NCBI RefSeq assembly: GCF_004210375.1
Contig: NC_134831.1
Coordinates: 43,868,035-43,932,034, forward strand
Length of the DNA: 64,000 bases
Source: Tachypleus tridentatus
Taxonomy: Eukaryota > Arthropoda > Merostomata > Xiphosura > Limulidae
Reading direction: 5' to 3'
In this document: piece after piece, positions 32,905 to 45,000 of the stretch
Layout of the letters: every line of letters begins with the position of its first letter
Position numbering within the stretch: position 1 is the first letter of the stretch
Position numbers and translations under genes: made by a program
Notes under the pieces: model-generated
The model's input: the letters and a program-made list of their open reading frames with translations, nothing else
What the model was told of the DNA's origin: nothing
Databases searched by the model: none

Positions 32905-33175
32905 AATGGTTTGGTTAGGTTTGTTTTGAATTTCGTGCAAAGCTACACAAGGGTTATTTGTGCTAGCTGTCCCTAATTTAGAAGTGTAAGACAAGAGAGA
33001 AGGCCACTAGTCCTCACCACCCATCGTCAACTCTTGGGCTACTCTTTCAACTACGAATAGCGCAATTGACCGCAACATTATAACGCCTCAACGGCTGAAA
33101 GGATGAGCATGTTTGGTGAGATGGCAATTCGAAACCGTATCCCACAAATTGTGAATCGAGTGCCCTAGCCATGCA
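32905..33175 (-). repeat. tRNA-derived SINE, near full length
   Basis: Abuts the previous copy. Tail GGTTTGTTTTGAATTTCGTG at left, tRNA-like head (GGCAATTCGAAACC…TAGCCATGC) at right. More diverged in the head than other copies. Confidence 0.85.
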
Positions 33176-33189
33176 AAATAGACAGAATA

Positions 33190-33590
33190 ATGGTCTAGTG
33201 CAAAACCATCAGATACTGTTCTATCATCGTATATCCAGTGGTTTGCATATTATTGGAAAAAGATTCTACTACCAAGAAACTTATGACCACAACACTCATC
33301 GAACTTATGCAGAAATCACCTGAATTATTACTTTGAATTCATATAATTAAAGGTCATTTGCCAAGTATTTATCCAACTAATCAATTGGTCCAAGTTGTTC
33401 TGCAGTTCCTTAACGTTTTCATTACAGTTAAAAATACAGGTCAGTGTCACTGGAAAAATTCACCAATTTAATTACTCATTATGTCCCTATCAGTATTATT
33501 AATGTTAGTAAAAAAAAGCAATAGTTACTTCCGAGGCACTCTACTTGTCACTTTTCTTCAGTTGTTCAGACACTTAAGTAGATTTGCACC
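33190..33590 (-). mobile_element. CR1-like LINE RT fragment
   Basis: The minus strand gives SVLG…, then a KLVNFSSDTDLYF-like piece at the catalytic FADDTDL box (ADD replaced by SSD). The next piece resembles NENVKELQNNLDQLISWINT followed by WQMTFNY, the thumb-side wording of CR1-type RTs. Frameshifts and stops are present. Confidence 0.55.
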
Positions 33591-33599
33591 TGTGGTTAC

Positions 33600-34185
33600 A
33601 AACAAACACAGAATAGTATTTATTTTACAACACTATGTACTTATAAAATGATATCACGATTTCTATGCTTTAAAATAGCTTTAATACGTTCTATAAACAT
33701 TTTTATCTTTGTTTGTGATATTAGCACATTGGGTTATAAAATGCTTTGTTCTAATACCATACTAAAATGTGTGGTATAATAATTTTTAAAGCAATAATCA
33801 TTTTTGAGCTGCGGGTGTATTATAATAGTGACGGTAAAATTCTGTATTCAATTTAAAAACCAAAGAGCTGGCGATGGGGATTTTGTTTAAAAAGGGCTAG
33901 CGCAAATAGCTCTTGAGTAAGTTTGTGCCAATATTTGAAACAAGAAATCAATTTTCCCTCACCCAGTTTCAACTTCTGCAGTACTTCGCCCTATTCCGGT
34001 TTTTTTTTTTTTTTTTCACTTACGAGGCCTACTTTCATTATAAAGCAACTAAATTCTAATAAACAAACTGAAAATACATGCATATTTATATGCAAGTGCC
34101 GTCCTTCTGACTATGACAAGCAGTTATGACACGGAAAACTATTTACAATCAGTATATGTTAGGTTTTTACGTAGGCCAGATTTTT
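33600..34185. other. Non-coding with a poly-T tract
   Basis: AT-rich, with an uninterrupted T run around 34000-34017. The 68-residue open frame spanning it is low complexity and not called. Confidence 0.5.
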
Positions 34186-34189
34186 TACA

Positions 34190-34610
34190 GTAGATATCCG
34201 AGGCTTATTGTCGATAGATTTGAACAATAAACACCATACAATCCATTTGTTTTGAAACAATATATTAAAACGAATCAAACGTATATACAAACTTTCGTTA
34301 CACTGTTGGTTATCATTGTATCCAAAGCTTTAAATAATTGTCTATTTTTTGTCAAAATACACACAGGCTGCTTCACCTACTTTATAACACAATTGAAATG
34401 GTGAATTATATCTCTTTACTCTTGTTATTATAATACAATCTGTGATAATTTCACTTTAATAATCACCACTATATGCTATTTATTGCTAAATTCACAATAA
34501 CGCAGTCTAAATCTCTCTCTCGAACTACGTTTTCGATCCGTATTTACACCCCAACAGAGGTCTAGAACATTCCACACTTACTAGATGTTGTGACGCAATA
34601 ATATTCAATT
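34190..34610. repeat. Dispersed repeat, copy D
   Basis: Counterpart of about 25470-26040 (see that entry for landmarks). Diverged. The ends are not defined. Confidence 0.4.
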
Positions 34611-35164
34611 AAGAAAACGAGAAAAACTTAGATTGTTCTAATAACATGACACAATAATATAACAATCACACCAATTCACACGTATTCAGCTACACAACGT
34701 ACAATTTGTGAAAAGTTACGTAAAACATACCTGCGACAAACTAACGCTTCTAAAAATAACTAAATTTAACACTCGCTCTATACTTAAACTAAAACAGTTG
34801 TGTATATCTAACAGTAGACCACATAATATATTTACCTTTTTCCATAATTTTAATAGCAGTTAGTTTTTCACTCTGTCTTAACACACTTTAACATGTATCC
34901 TATATCTATTTATATTTTAGTTTTGTTAGTTAAATAAATATTTAGCTCCATGATTTCCTTGACACAGGTGTGCAGTGCCATGCAACGGGTTGTGTGCTCT
35001 CTGACCATCGCGAGAATGCGAGCCCTGGATTCTTATTTTTAAATAAAGTTATTAATATACAGGCAATTGCTTATTTTCAAGATGTGTTTAACCTTAACAA
35101 GTGCTGTTCAGAAATATTTCATGATAAAATTAAATTTTAGCTCTGTTTTATTATTGTTCTCTAG

Positions 35165-35280
35165 TAGGTTAGTAGTAAGTTATGAGAGTTCAACACTAAG
35201 ACCCAGGATTTGATTCCTCCCGCTGGACAGAGTACAGGGAGCCCAATAAACTACTTTGTACTGAGAAAACAATCACGCAT
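35165..35280 (+). repeat. Relic of a second tRNA-headed SINE family
   Basis: GGTTAGTAGTAAGTTATGAG (A-box-like), CAACACTAAGACCCAGGATT, then TGATTCCTCCCGCTGGACAG (B-box-like), then AGCCCAATA and a GAGAAAACAATCACGC end. This order (GTGGTAAGT…CGCTAAAA…GATTCC…GGACAGAGC…AGCCC…TAAGAAAACA) is a known type of invertebrate tRNA-SINE, different in wording from the main family here. Confidence 0.45.
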
Positions 35281-35454
35281 TTTTATGTGATGATAAAATT
35301 CTACAAGTGACTTGCGAATGCTTTCACGAAGTAGTAAAAAATTTATCTGTGCGCGAACGATATTTATAGATATAGACTTTGTACATTAAAGTTTGGACTC
35401 CTATCAGAATTATAACAATCTCTAGCAGCACATTTCTTTGAAATATAGTAGGTG

Positions 35455-35731
35455 TTTGTTTGTTTTTTGAATTTCGCACAAAGCTACTCGAGGGCTATCT
35501 GCGCTAGCCGTCCCTAATTTAGCAGTGTAAGACCAGAGGAATGGCATCTAGTCATCACCAACCACCGCCAACTCTTGGGTTACTCTTTTACCAACGAATA
35601 GTAGGATTGACCGTCACATTATAACGCCTCCACGGCTGAAAGGGCGAGCATATTTGGTGTGACAAGAATTCGAACCCCCGACCCTCAGATTACGAGTCGA
35701 ACGCCTTAATCCACCTGGCCATGCCGGGCCC
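35455..35731 (-). repeat. Full-length tRNA-derived SINE with 12-bp TSD
   Basis: One of the best-preserved copies. The target duplication ATATAGTAGGTG occurs at 35443-35454 and 35732-35743, identical. The head at right contains GAATTCGAACCCCCGACCCT, then CAGATTACGAGTCGAACGCC in reverse, giving the B box and the anticodon-arm-like region. Confidence 0.93.
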
Positions 35732-35875
35732 ATATAGTAGGTGAAGATCTAAGACAGTTAATGCCGTAAGTTTTATCAGTATGATAATACGCTTTTGTTA
35801 ATCGATCTATCAACACCGCCTTAAGTTCACGGCATCTCCTGCCTCGTTCAGTACGTTACTTCCATATATTTACAA

Positions 35876-35930
35876 TGATTGATTGATTGATTTGGTGTTT
35901 TTGGCACAAAGCAGCTAGACTATCTGTGCC
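35876..35930 (-). mobile_element. Jockey-like LINE, 3' terminal scrap
   Basis: TTGGTGTTTTTGGCACAAAG, then CAGCTAGACTATCTGTGCC, preceded by a GATT run, is the reverse complement of the last ~55 bp of the LINE that ends at about 48814 (GTGCAGATAATCTTGTTGCT, then TTGCACCATAAAATGCCAAA, then CCAACCAACC). It is an extremely 5'-truncated insertion ending in the terminal tandem repeat. Confidence 0.7.
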
Positions 35931-35934
35931 TATT

Positions 35935-37185
35935 TATAACTAATATATTTTAGTATTTGCTTACATTTCGTTTCTGACACAAGCGATGCATGTTAGAAAT
36001 CCTACATACAACGACAGATTAGTGTTCCCAACATCGTTATTTCAGTTGAAAATTAAATCTTTATAGATATAATTTTATGATTAGGTGAACAACGTGAGCA
36101 TAAACAAAAAAAAAAAGAGTAATTTTCATAAATTCATACTTGTCTTTATACATTTCTCTTAATATTCCATCATATATTTTAAACCATTAATGTATAGCAT
36201 TATAATTCCTGTCTTTTCGTCTTCTTTTGCCAAATGCAAATCGCTACTCAGAAGCCCTTTTATCTAATACGAAAACTTGTCAGTTTGGATGAACAATGAT
36301 GAGAGCCAAAAGTAACATTAAATTTTACTTACAAATATTTTGGGGTAGAGCTTTGGCTGCCATCATAACTTTTTGAAAATATATAAATATTTGACGCATA
36401 CAAAAAATAATGACAAAAAAAAGAAGAAGAAAAAAAAAGTGCCGGTCGTTTAGTTTAAACAATTTGCTAATTTACACCAGTGATTTGGCTGCTATCATAA
36501 CTTACGGAAAATAAATTTACATTTCACACATAGACAAAAAAGAGGAAAATGCAGGCAGTTATAGTAAACTTGTTCATTTAGTGTAAACAATTTTCGAACT
36601 GAAACCAGTAAATTACTTATTTGGTTATTATCAATAAAACTAAGCCTAAATTTATCTCATTTTTTGTCTGAAAAGAACATTCATGAAGCTTTCAAACAAA
36701 CTGAAAACATTTCCAAGAACGAAAGGAACGTATACAAAATATTGAAAAAAACACACTTCAGTTCTAGGATTCATCTTAAAGTCTTCTAGTTCTAAACTTC
36801 ACTTTAGCCGCCTTTGTTCTTCTCTGCAGAAACTACATTTAATTACTTCATGCAAAACAATAAATGACTGTTCTACTAACTTTATTTAGTTTGTAACGTA
36901 ATTACTTTATAATCTGCTCTCTCCAATCTTGTGTATTTCAGGGTGGCTGATATGAGTTCTAACACACTTTTACGTTGTTTTCTGCTTTATCTTGGTAAGA
37001 GTGTAAGTATCAATATCAGCCGTCCTGTGATACATTTTGACTTCAAGTGGGTTTCTCGTCATCACGAATTACTATTCAATTTTATTTAAATCTTGTCTGC
37101 AACTATTTTCATAGTTGTGCTTTATTAGTAATTGTTCAGACTACATGATGTGACATAATATTTGGGTGAGATTCACGTTGCTAAT
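35935..37185. other. Non-coding, nothing recognised
   Basis: AT-rich with an A/G-rich tract at about 36405-36440. No gene or mobile element was recognised. Confidence 0.4.
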
Positions 37186-37197
37186 AATAAAATCATT

Positions 37198-37431
37198 GTT
37201 TGTTTGATTTCGCGAAAAGCCGTCCCTAATTTAGCAGTGTAAGACCAGGGAAGGCAGCTAGTCATCGCTACCCACCGCCGACTCTTGGGCTACTCTTTTA
37301 CCAACGAATAGTGGGATTGGTCGTGACGTTATAACGTTCACACGGCTGATAGGGCAAACATGTTTGGTGTGACCGGGATTCAAACCCGTGACCCTCGGAT
37401 TACCTTTAACCTACCCGGCCATGCCGGGACT
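37198..37431 (-). repeat. tRNA-derived SINE with body deletion
   Basis: ATTTCGCGAAAAGCC joins directly to GTCCCTAATTTAGC, so the CTACACGAGGGCTATCTGCG block present elsewhere is missing. Flanks ATAAAATCATT (37187-37197) and ATAAAATTATT (37432-37442) form a target duplication with one mismatch. The head at right also lacks the anticodon-side bases. Confidence 0.85.
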
Positions 37432-37519
37432 ATAAAATTATTAACAGAAAAGGAAAATCACTTAGAAAGCAAGACACAAATGATTATATTCACAAGGGAT
37501 GATAGGGTATTAGTTAATA

Positions 37520-37791
37520 GTTGTTGTTTTGGAATTTCGCACAAAGCTACTCGAGGGCTATCTGTGCTAGCCGTCCCTAATTTAGCAGTGTAAGACTAGA
37601 GGGAAGGCAACTAGTCATCACCACCCACCGCCAACTCTTGGGCTACTCTTTTACCAACGAATAGTGGGATTGACCGTAACATTATACACCCCCACGGCTG
37701 GGAGGGCGAGTATGTTTAGCGCGACGCGGGCGCGAACCCGCGACCCTCGGATTACGAGTCGCACGCCTTACGCGCTTGACCATGCCAGGCC
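37520..37791 (-). repeat. Full-length tRNA-derived SINE with 11-bp TSD
   Basis: Identical flanks ATTAGTTAATA at 37509-37519 and 37792-37802. Body and head are complete, with GGGCGCGAACCCGCGACCCT in the B-box region and GGATTACGAGTCG in the anticodon region. Confidence 0.93.
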
Positions 37792-37981
37792 ATTAGTTAA
37801 TATATTGTGATATTAAAACAAATTATAAAAACAAAAAATTTTGTACACATCTGAATTTTCTCTATTACGCAGAAAAATAAGATATTTTTCTTTCAGTTTT
37901 TGCAAATAAGTGCCACAGAACTACAAAACATCAATTTTAAAATAATTTTGAGTTCAAATTTCTTATATATGACAGATCCTC

Positions 37982-38130
37982 CGACGTATTTGCAATATAC
38001 AATTTTAAAAATACAACTGGAATTCATATTTCAGCCTGTTATTGATTTTTATATTAAATTACATCATTCCCGACGTATTTGCAATATGCAATTTGTAAAA
38101 TGTCAGTAAGGCTGGAATTCATATTTGGTT
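37982..38130. repeat. 89-bp imperfect direct repeat
   Basis: CGACGTATTTGCAATATACA (37982) recurs as CGACGTATTTGCAATATGCA (38071), and each is followed by CTGGAATTCATATTT. A more diverged unit may precede at about 37900. Confidence 0.6.
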
Positions 38131-38599
38131 TTGATATCGAACGAAAAGCTTCGTTAGCAGTGACGGCAGACAAAACGAAATTTCAATATTGTTTTTGCAA
38201 ATCTCTAACATAAAATTTGAAATTAACGAATAGTGAGAAGTATTAGAAACAAAAATATGTGCAACAATAGGTGATTTTTTATAACAAATGTTAGACCTAC
38301 TTTTTTCTATTCATTGAACAGCGTTCGGGGTTTAGTGTTGTAACATAAAGTTTATACTTGATAAATATAGAGCCACAGTTATTTTGATGTTCTAATTTCA
38401 TTTTCAGTTCTAAAAGTATAATTTGACAGTTAATTGAAACTTACATTTTAAATTAAGTTTGAATGAACTACCCGAAACATTTAACTTATAATGGATTAAA
38501 ATACATACATGACCTTGTTTCACCTTTATATGCGCCTTCCCACCTAGCAACGCATGCCATGTTACATGCCAAATCAATGGTAGCGGTATAGCTGTCCAT

Positions 38600-38944
38600 G
38601 TTACAGTGAAGGTAGAGCACGTGGGTATCCTCTACACCGAGATTCAATAAACATCTTGTGATTGGATATTCATTTCGGCTATTTCCGGCTGTAAGTCCGA
38701 ATTACTGACATTTTGTTTATAAGCCAATCAGAAATCCGATGACGTCATTTCTGTAAAAAATTTGGGTGTCCGAGGATATTTCGTATCTTTGTCGGCTCGA
38801 GCAGTGAGGAACGTGAATGATACGAAACAAAACAAACGTCACAGACGAAGGACGAGAAGCCCCAGATAGTAGATATTGGTGTTGTGTGATCGCCATATTC
38901 TTGTGTGATTTTAGGAGATTTTTACATACCATTTTAAAGTAATA
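38600..38944 (+). promoter_or_regulatory. MXD promoter and 5'UTR region
   Basis: Higher GC and less repetitive than its surroundings. Visible sites: canonical E-box CACGTG (38618-38623), inverted CCAAT (ATTGG 38661-38665), CCAAT within GCCAATCAG (38724-38728), a full palindromic CRE TGACGTCA (38740-38747), and a YY1-like CGCCATATT (38891-38899). No TATA box at a sensible distance. CACGTG is the target of MYC/MAX/MXD dimers, so feedback within that network is possible (inference). The transcription start cannot be fixed by eye. Confidence 0.6.
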
Positions 38945-38999
38945 ATGAGCATTGCTGATTTACTACAAGCTGCTGAATATTTAGAAAGACGCGAAAGAG
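38945..38999 (+). CDS. MXD: MAX dimerization protein (MXD/MAD family), exon 1
   Basis: First coding exon of a MYC-antagonist repressor. It encodes MSIADLLQAAEYLERRER, the start of the SIN3-interaction domain (SID), an amphipathic helix that recruits the SIN3-HDAC corepressor. With exon 2 the SID continues EAEHGYAS, the family signature. The start is firm: A at -3, an in-frame TAG at 38912-38914 upstream and no other ATG between. The exon ends after one base of a codon with donor GTAAGT at 39000. MXD proteins pair with MAX through bHLH-zippers, bind CACGTG and repress MYC targets in the nucleus. The bHLH-zipper here lies mostly beyond the window. The paralog type (MXD1, MXI1, MXD3/4-like) cannot be settled. 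Invertebrates usually have one MXD-type gene, and MNT is less likely because the SID is at the extreme N-terminus with the EREAEHGYAS wording. Confidence 0.92.
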
Positions 39000-39309
39000 G
39001 TAAGTGTACGCGCAATTACAGCTGACAAAGTATATTCAGTTAGTATGCGTTTTTGATTACAGAACGATAGTCCTCGGATGCGTAAACAAACACTGAAATT
39101 GAGTTCCTAATTTCTAAGGTTAGGCCTAAATCAGCCCAGTGCCTCCTGAGATTTTGACGATCAGCTGATGTAGATGTGTGATGCCTTTGAATAGTAGTCT
39201 ACAGATAATTATACGGAATTAATAATTAAAGATTTAACATTCTTCAACTGATGAAGTGTTAATTTTAATACTTTTACTGTATGTAAATATTTTCTCATTT
39301 CTTTTGCAG

Positions 39310-39397
39310 AGGCAGAACATGGATATGCTTCAACAATGCCACATCCAAACGATCTCGCACGCAGACGACAGAAGTCAAAGAAGGCTCAGGGAAATAG
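39310..39397 (+). CDS. MXD: MXD exon 2: end of SID and basic linker
   Basis: Acceptor TTTTGCAG|AG, donor AG|GTATAT. The split Glu codon joins exon 1 in frame to give EAEHGYASTMPHPNDL followed by the basic ARRRQKSKKAQGN linker. It ends after two bases of an Arg codon. EAEHGYAS completes the SIN3-interaction domain. The Arg/Lys linker before the bHLH is usual for MXD1/MXI1. Intron 1 is only 310 bp, and intron 2 (39398-51106) is 11.7 kb. Confidence 0.92.
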
Positions 39398-42300
39398 GTA
39401 TATTAATTAAAAATATCTAAGCCTTAAAGTAGATGTATGTAAAAATACAATATTATGATTAACTTCTATTAGTAATAAATGAAAAATAAATGTTTTTCTC
39501 CTGTCACTGTGAGGGTGGGATTATTTGTATACGTGCATATCTCGGACATCTTACTCGTAAGGACGGACTAAAATTATTTACTTCAAGCTTTTTCACTTTT
39601 AGGTCTTAACTTAAAGAGATCAGTTTAAACTATTTCAGTGTTAACTTGATAGGTTAATATCTACTTTAATTAGAATCAATTAAAACAGAACAGGAGTTTG
39701 TTATTAAAGTTGCATAGAGCCTAGTTTGTACGTTATATTGTGATTAATGTTTAGGGAGCAAGTTAGATTGTTTCACTATTTTTACTTTTCTCATATCATT
39801 TAAAATAATACAGTGTGGGGATGAGTTTTGTGTAGTTGATATATTTTTTTCTGAAATTATTAGATGGATGAAACAAACTTGTAATAAAAGGAACATGTGT
39901 ATATTTGAAGAGGAAAAACACTTAAAGAAATAGTAAAATCTATCATTAAGGCAGAAAGAGAGGTTATGAATTTTTTATTTACTCAAAAATCAATTTAGAA
40001 TTGAAATATTTTTGTGCATACATTAAATGTAAATAAAATAAATATGATACTGATCTTTTAAAAACTGTAATGGAGAAGATAACTAAAGTGAGGAGAATAT
40101 TTTCAAGCTGACCTATATCTTTTAATAGTAGAGAACTTTTCAAACTTCTGTTTATGTTAAATGAGGGGTTTATTTTAAAAAAAAATTAAAGCTTCTGAAG
40201 AGTAAAGACCTGATGAGACTTGCTTAAGACCTTGAAGCAGCTTAATAAAATAGTGGGACTAGTTAAATCTTTGAGCAGTGTTTTTATTGTGATACCTATC
40301 CAGGAAGGAACTGGAAAGTTAGACATCTATTAATTTGATTTATTTTACCAGCAAGGTTTTTTGGGATTTGTTCTCAGAAGTTAAAGAAAACATATTTTTA
40401 AAGCTGAATTTTAATTTGCATCATAGTTTTAGTAGAGGGCTTTCTTGCATTACCTATTTATTGGTTTTTTTGTTGTTTTATTTTCCCTTTTATAAGGACC
40501 CTGCATATGAGAGCATCTCATCTGATAACTGTCTTCCAGAAAGCTTTGTTTGAGGTGCTTTGAAAAAAGCTGATCAGTAAGCTAGGTGTTTGAGCTTAGT
40601 GAAAAAGTTGGCAAGTGGAATGAAAATTGGCTTTCTGTCTTAAACCAAGCAACAATGATAAATTGGCATTTTGGTAAACATTGTTTTTTTGGGGGGGTCT
40701 GTTCTGGGATGTATGCTTATTTGTTAATAAATTGTTTGTTTTTGTTGTTTTTTTTTTTAAGCAGTAGTATTTCTAGATTTTGATATGAAATTAATGCTGG
40801 GAAGAGTTAATTCTGTTTTAAAAGACTTATTTATCCAAAAGGACGTAAGCTCAGAACATGGGTTAAAGAAAGGGCTTTCATTTGTGTTACAAGAACATTG
40901 GTATCAGGTGGAGAGACGGATTTGTGTGTTTTGTTGGTAATATCTTAAATCCATCTCCTGTGTTTAACTTTTGAAAGGAGCTATTGCAGTAGTTTTTGCA
41001 AGGTTTTATATATAGTCAGTTAAAAACTTTTACTATTGGTGTGACATTTCTTTACTAGTCCTAAACTGTTACCACCTGAAGATAAGAAAAATCAAGGCTC
41101 AATTGAAATTGAGAAAAAGTTTTGAAATAATTTAATTCAAGTTAGGTTTAACATTTTGTATTCACACACTTTTATAACAGCATTTAGAAATAAACACTAC
41201 ACACCATAGCACAAGATTAAAAAAAAACCCTAAACTTTTTAAAATTTGCTAAATTAAAAATTACTTGTAACATGACATGCAAGTGGGTTTAGTATGTAAT
41301 AGATTTCAATGAGTGAAAAAAGAATGGTATCACATCAGAGTTTGACTTTTAAATAAATTTATGAATATCATATCAAACTCTTGGTCAGATTCACGTTATT
41401 TTAATTTTAGTCTATTTTCCACATAATTACTGTATCAACTGTTAAATTGTCATTTATAATGTCAAAAAGTATCCTAAAAGGAATTAGAAAAGTTTCTTAG
41501 CAGTTTAGTTATTCCTGATTACCTGAGATAATAGTAAACAACTGTAAGCAGTAGTAGTCCAAGACTTCACTAACATTATCTTGTCATCCAAACATGATCA
41601 GTTAATGATCCAGCAGGAAATATTGATTTGTATACCTGATTTATCTGTTTCATGAAGTCTTAGTCAAGTAGTTTTGTGTTAAGGAGATTTCACAAATCCA
41701 TTAATGTTTCACTAGTACAATAGTTTATTTTTCTAATTACACCATATACTCTAAAGATTCATGTTTAAACACCAAAAGAAAATTAAGTACCCAAATCCCA
41801 TAAGCATAAGTTTTATGATAATTATGTTAAATTTTAAGACTAAAAATTATTTCAAATATAATCATTAATGAAGACTAAGGACAAGTGACTGGATTGAAGT
41901 GTGGAAAATAATTTTTAATATTAAAAAACAACAGTGCACTTTGGATGAAGAAGTTCAAAGAAACATATTTCATCTAAGAGGAAATTTGTTCTTGTGGATA
42001 AAAAAAACAAAAGGGGGTAGTCAATTTATAGAATTAGTTGCTTGCTATTAGCATAGGCTGTAATTAACACTTTACAGGAACTTAAGAGTGTTGTATGGTA
42101 ATTTTCTTAACTTCAAAGGATACGAGTGCAAGGAGACAGCCTTTAAGGATTAAATTGTTTTGTATTATCTATCTTATGTTAAATCCCATGCTTATTTTTC
42201 AGGAAATTACTGATTCTTTCTCAAGCTACTGTGAAGTGCTGATTCTTCTAATTATCAACAGGTTTCTATAAATTAATTTTAAGTGTTTTAATTGGAACCT

Positions 42301-42805
42301 AGTCTGTTTTGACCAAATCTTAAATTTATGTTCTCAATGTTCTCATCAAAAATCATATACCTCTATCATAATTTTTCTCTAAATAATCTTGTAAGTTCAT
42401 TTAATTTTTTAAAACTTTTTTTGAGTTGAAAAGAGTTATTAGATTATTTATATATCCCTTCCATCCTTGGAATCATCTTTGTAGTCTTTTTCTGAATTTT
42501 TTTCCAATAAGTCAGTACACACACACATACACACACAAAGACTACACTATGTTATTTGTATAGGGAAGATAATTTGGCTTTATTACTATGAAGCCTTTTC
42601 CCTTAAATTTTGCTTTTTATCTCCAATTTTCCTTTGTCTTTATTAAGTCAATCAGTTTTGATTTTTTCTGTTACACTTTCTTTTTAGGAGTGATTTCTTG
42701 AATTAAAAGCAGCTTCTTTCTAGAAGTTTGCTAAATTTTACCCACATCACCTTTTAACCCTTTGTCCCAGTTTAATATTTCGTTTCAATAATAAATCTTT
42801 TATTG
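39398..42805. other. MXD intron 2, first part
   Basis: Intronic AT-rich sequence with poly-T/G runs near 40685-40760 and a CA microsatellite at about 42517-42538. Open frames such as 40335-40553 and 40586-40783 are low complexity and not supported. No repeat family was recognised before the LINE. Confidence 0.6.
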
Positions 42806-43089
42806 TGTCATGTCTCTCAGTGTAGATGTCTGTACATGGTAATGGGGTCTCCCAGTGAAGGTTCTGTTGGGGTGCCCCCTTTAGTGTCAGTCATGTGCCA
42901 GTTTTTTGCAGTCTTAAATGTTGTGAACCTTGTGTTTTATGGTGATGTTTGCATGTAGTATCCATGAAACCATGCCATTGCTGCTGAGTTCTTTGCTTTC
43001 AGCTCTATAGCATGTCCCATGGTGGGTGAGGTCAGTGGACACTGAACCTTTCTCTCTCTCATGGCTTCTTGCATCTTTCAGCCATTTCC

Positions 43090-44155
43090 TACTAAGGTTA
43101 AAACAACCCTTAATTAGTAAGTGACAATGCTTGGAAAGCTCTAATACTCAGTCCCAAGCTACAATTGAAAATGTGCCATGATTTTTCATTTTATGCTCAC
43201 TATCTGAAAAGTCCTTTGGGCAGATGTTGAAGATTTTTACTCAGAAGGGATTGGAAGGGCTCACTGGCTCTTCCAAATCTGTCCAAAAATTAAGATTTGG
43301 AAACATTTTGGTTGAGAAACATCAAAACCAGAACATACTGAACTCCTCTTGCAGTCCAAGACTTTTGGGGATTTGTCTATTTAAGTTACTCCCAATGTTA
43401 CTATGGATACATCTAGAAGAATTATTGCTGAGAGGGATCTTCTTGACATCGCTGAATCAGAGATTATCACCAGTCTCTCCAAAGAGGTTCAGTCGTGTGA
43501 CCCATCTCCAATTGCAAAGGTGGGGTACTTCTGCCTACCTGCTTCCTCAAATTGATGCTCATTTCTCCATTTCCTTACATCTGTAAAGGTGGGTTACTTG
43601 AATTGTAAGGTTCTGCCCTGTATCCCTAACCCTTTAGTACTAGCAGTTTGGTCATTGTAAGACCTTTTGCCATGGCTCGTTTCGCCATAGCTTGTGGTGC
43701 TGCATCTTTTATGGTGGCAAGTACCATGAGGTGGATCAATGTGACCAGGAGCATTACTGCATCGACTTTGATGACTTCCACCATTTATATTCCCATTCAT
43801 GTCCCAAGTGAATTGAAGAAGAAGAGATATAGCACTTGAGGCTGTTAACATGTCTTAGCCAGAGGCACTGACACTTTTGTCTTCTATGTTGACAAAGATG
43901 CAACACTGCCACCCTTCACTCTACCACCTTTGTAGGTGTGCAGACCAACCTTTCCATGCCTCTTCAAGACATTTTTATCTCTTACCTTCAGAGTTTGTTC
44001 CCTGTTGACTGGTTGGGTCTATTTCCATTGGCTCCAAGGTGGGGAAAAAAAAGCATTATATGATTGTACTTACAATCACTAAACTTGCAGTCATCTGACA
44101 GAGATCTGCTCAGTCAACCTTGGACAGAATCCATGGAGATCGACAGACCTCTGTT
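43090..44155 (+). pseudogene. LINE ORF1 (gag-like), broken
   Basis: The N-terminal piece 43224-43586 begins FTQKGLEGLTGSSKSVQKLR and contains LRFGNILVE. Its counterpart in the other copy is HFGDIWVETFTFKHSEFLLH. After frameshifts come zinc-knuckle-like pieces (about 43630-43760) and a CPKWIEEEEIQHL box near 43798-43840, the RNA-binding end of Jockey-type ORF1 proteins. The C-terminus runs into AGAGATCTGCTCAGTCAACC at 44100. Its nucleic-acid chaperone role is known for the family, but this copy cannot encode it. Confidence 0.7.
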
Positions 44156-44798
44156 TTCTAAAGAGAAGCACCATGGTCTCCAATTAAAGGGTGCTGTGCT
44201 GTCATCCCTACTAAATAACAACAGTCACATTGTTTCAATAGAACTATCATGGCTTATGTTCCAACTTGGATGGTATTAAGGCTCTGATTAGTTCATACCA
44301 TTCAGTCTTTCTTTCCTTACAGGAAGCTTTTCCTCCATTTGTCAATACCATCACCCTTTGGCAGTTTTTCTTCTATCAGAAAGACAGGTTGTGTGATGAT
44401 TGAACACTTGATAGTGTGACTTTGCTGGTCACTCAGGATGTGCCTTCCACATCTGTGCCACTAGCCACTTGAGACTATAGGAAATCATCTCTCTTTTGGT
44501 CATATTATTACTATTTTTTCCATCTACTTTTCTTTAGGAGATACTTGCAATCAGTCAGACCTATATCAGTTGCAATCTCCCATTCTTCTCTTGTGTGATT
44601 TTAATGGACTTAGCTTCTCTCTGGGATAGCAGTGACATTGATGAAAGGGGTTATTTAATGGAGCATATACTCTCAGATCATAATCTCACTGTATTTAGTT
44701 ATGATTATTTTATTTAATTTTATGCACCCAGTCAGTCCTTTACTGCTATAGATCTGTCTTCTCACCCTTCCTCTATTTTTATTTTTCTTAGAGTATGG

Positions 44799-45000
44799 GT
44801 TGTGTTTTGAATTTCATACAAAGCTACACAAGTGCTATCTGCACTAGTCGTCCCTAATTTAGTAGTGTAAGGCTAGAAGGAAGACACCACCCACTGTCAA
44901 CTCTTGGGCTATTCTTTTACCAATGAATAGTGGGGTTGACTGTCAATTATAATGCCCCACAGCTGAAAGGGCAAGCATGTTTGATGCCTGGCCATGCCAG
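44799..45000 (-). repeat. tRNA-derived SINE inserted in the LINE
   Basis: The SINE body starts GTTGTGTTTTGAATTTC and ends GCATGTTTGATG joined to CCTGGCCATGCCAG, so the B-box/anticodon part of the head is deleted. The LINE resumes with ACCCATGTGGCAGTGATCAT, matching ACCCACAAGGCAGTGATCAT at 61157 in the other copy. It therefore interrupts the endonuclease domain just before its SDH motif. Confidence 0.85.

Noticed and set aside
33999-34018. Poly-T tract as a SINE/LINE tail
   Set aside because: No adjacent element with matching 3' end or target duplication could be found.
38717-38932. 71-residue minus-strand frame across the MXD promoter
   Set aside because: Composition and position fit the shadow of the GC-richer promoter/5'UTR. 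No start context or splice sites support it.
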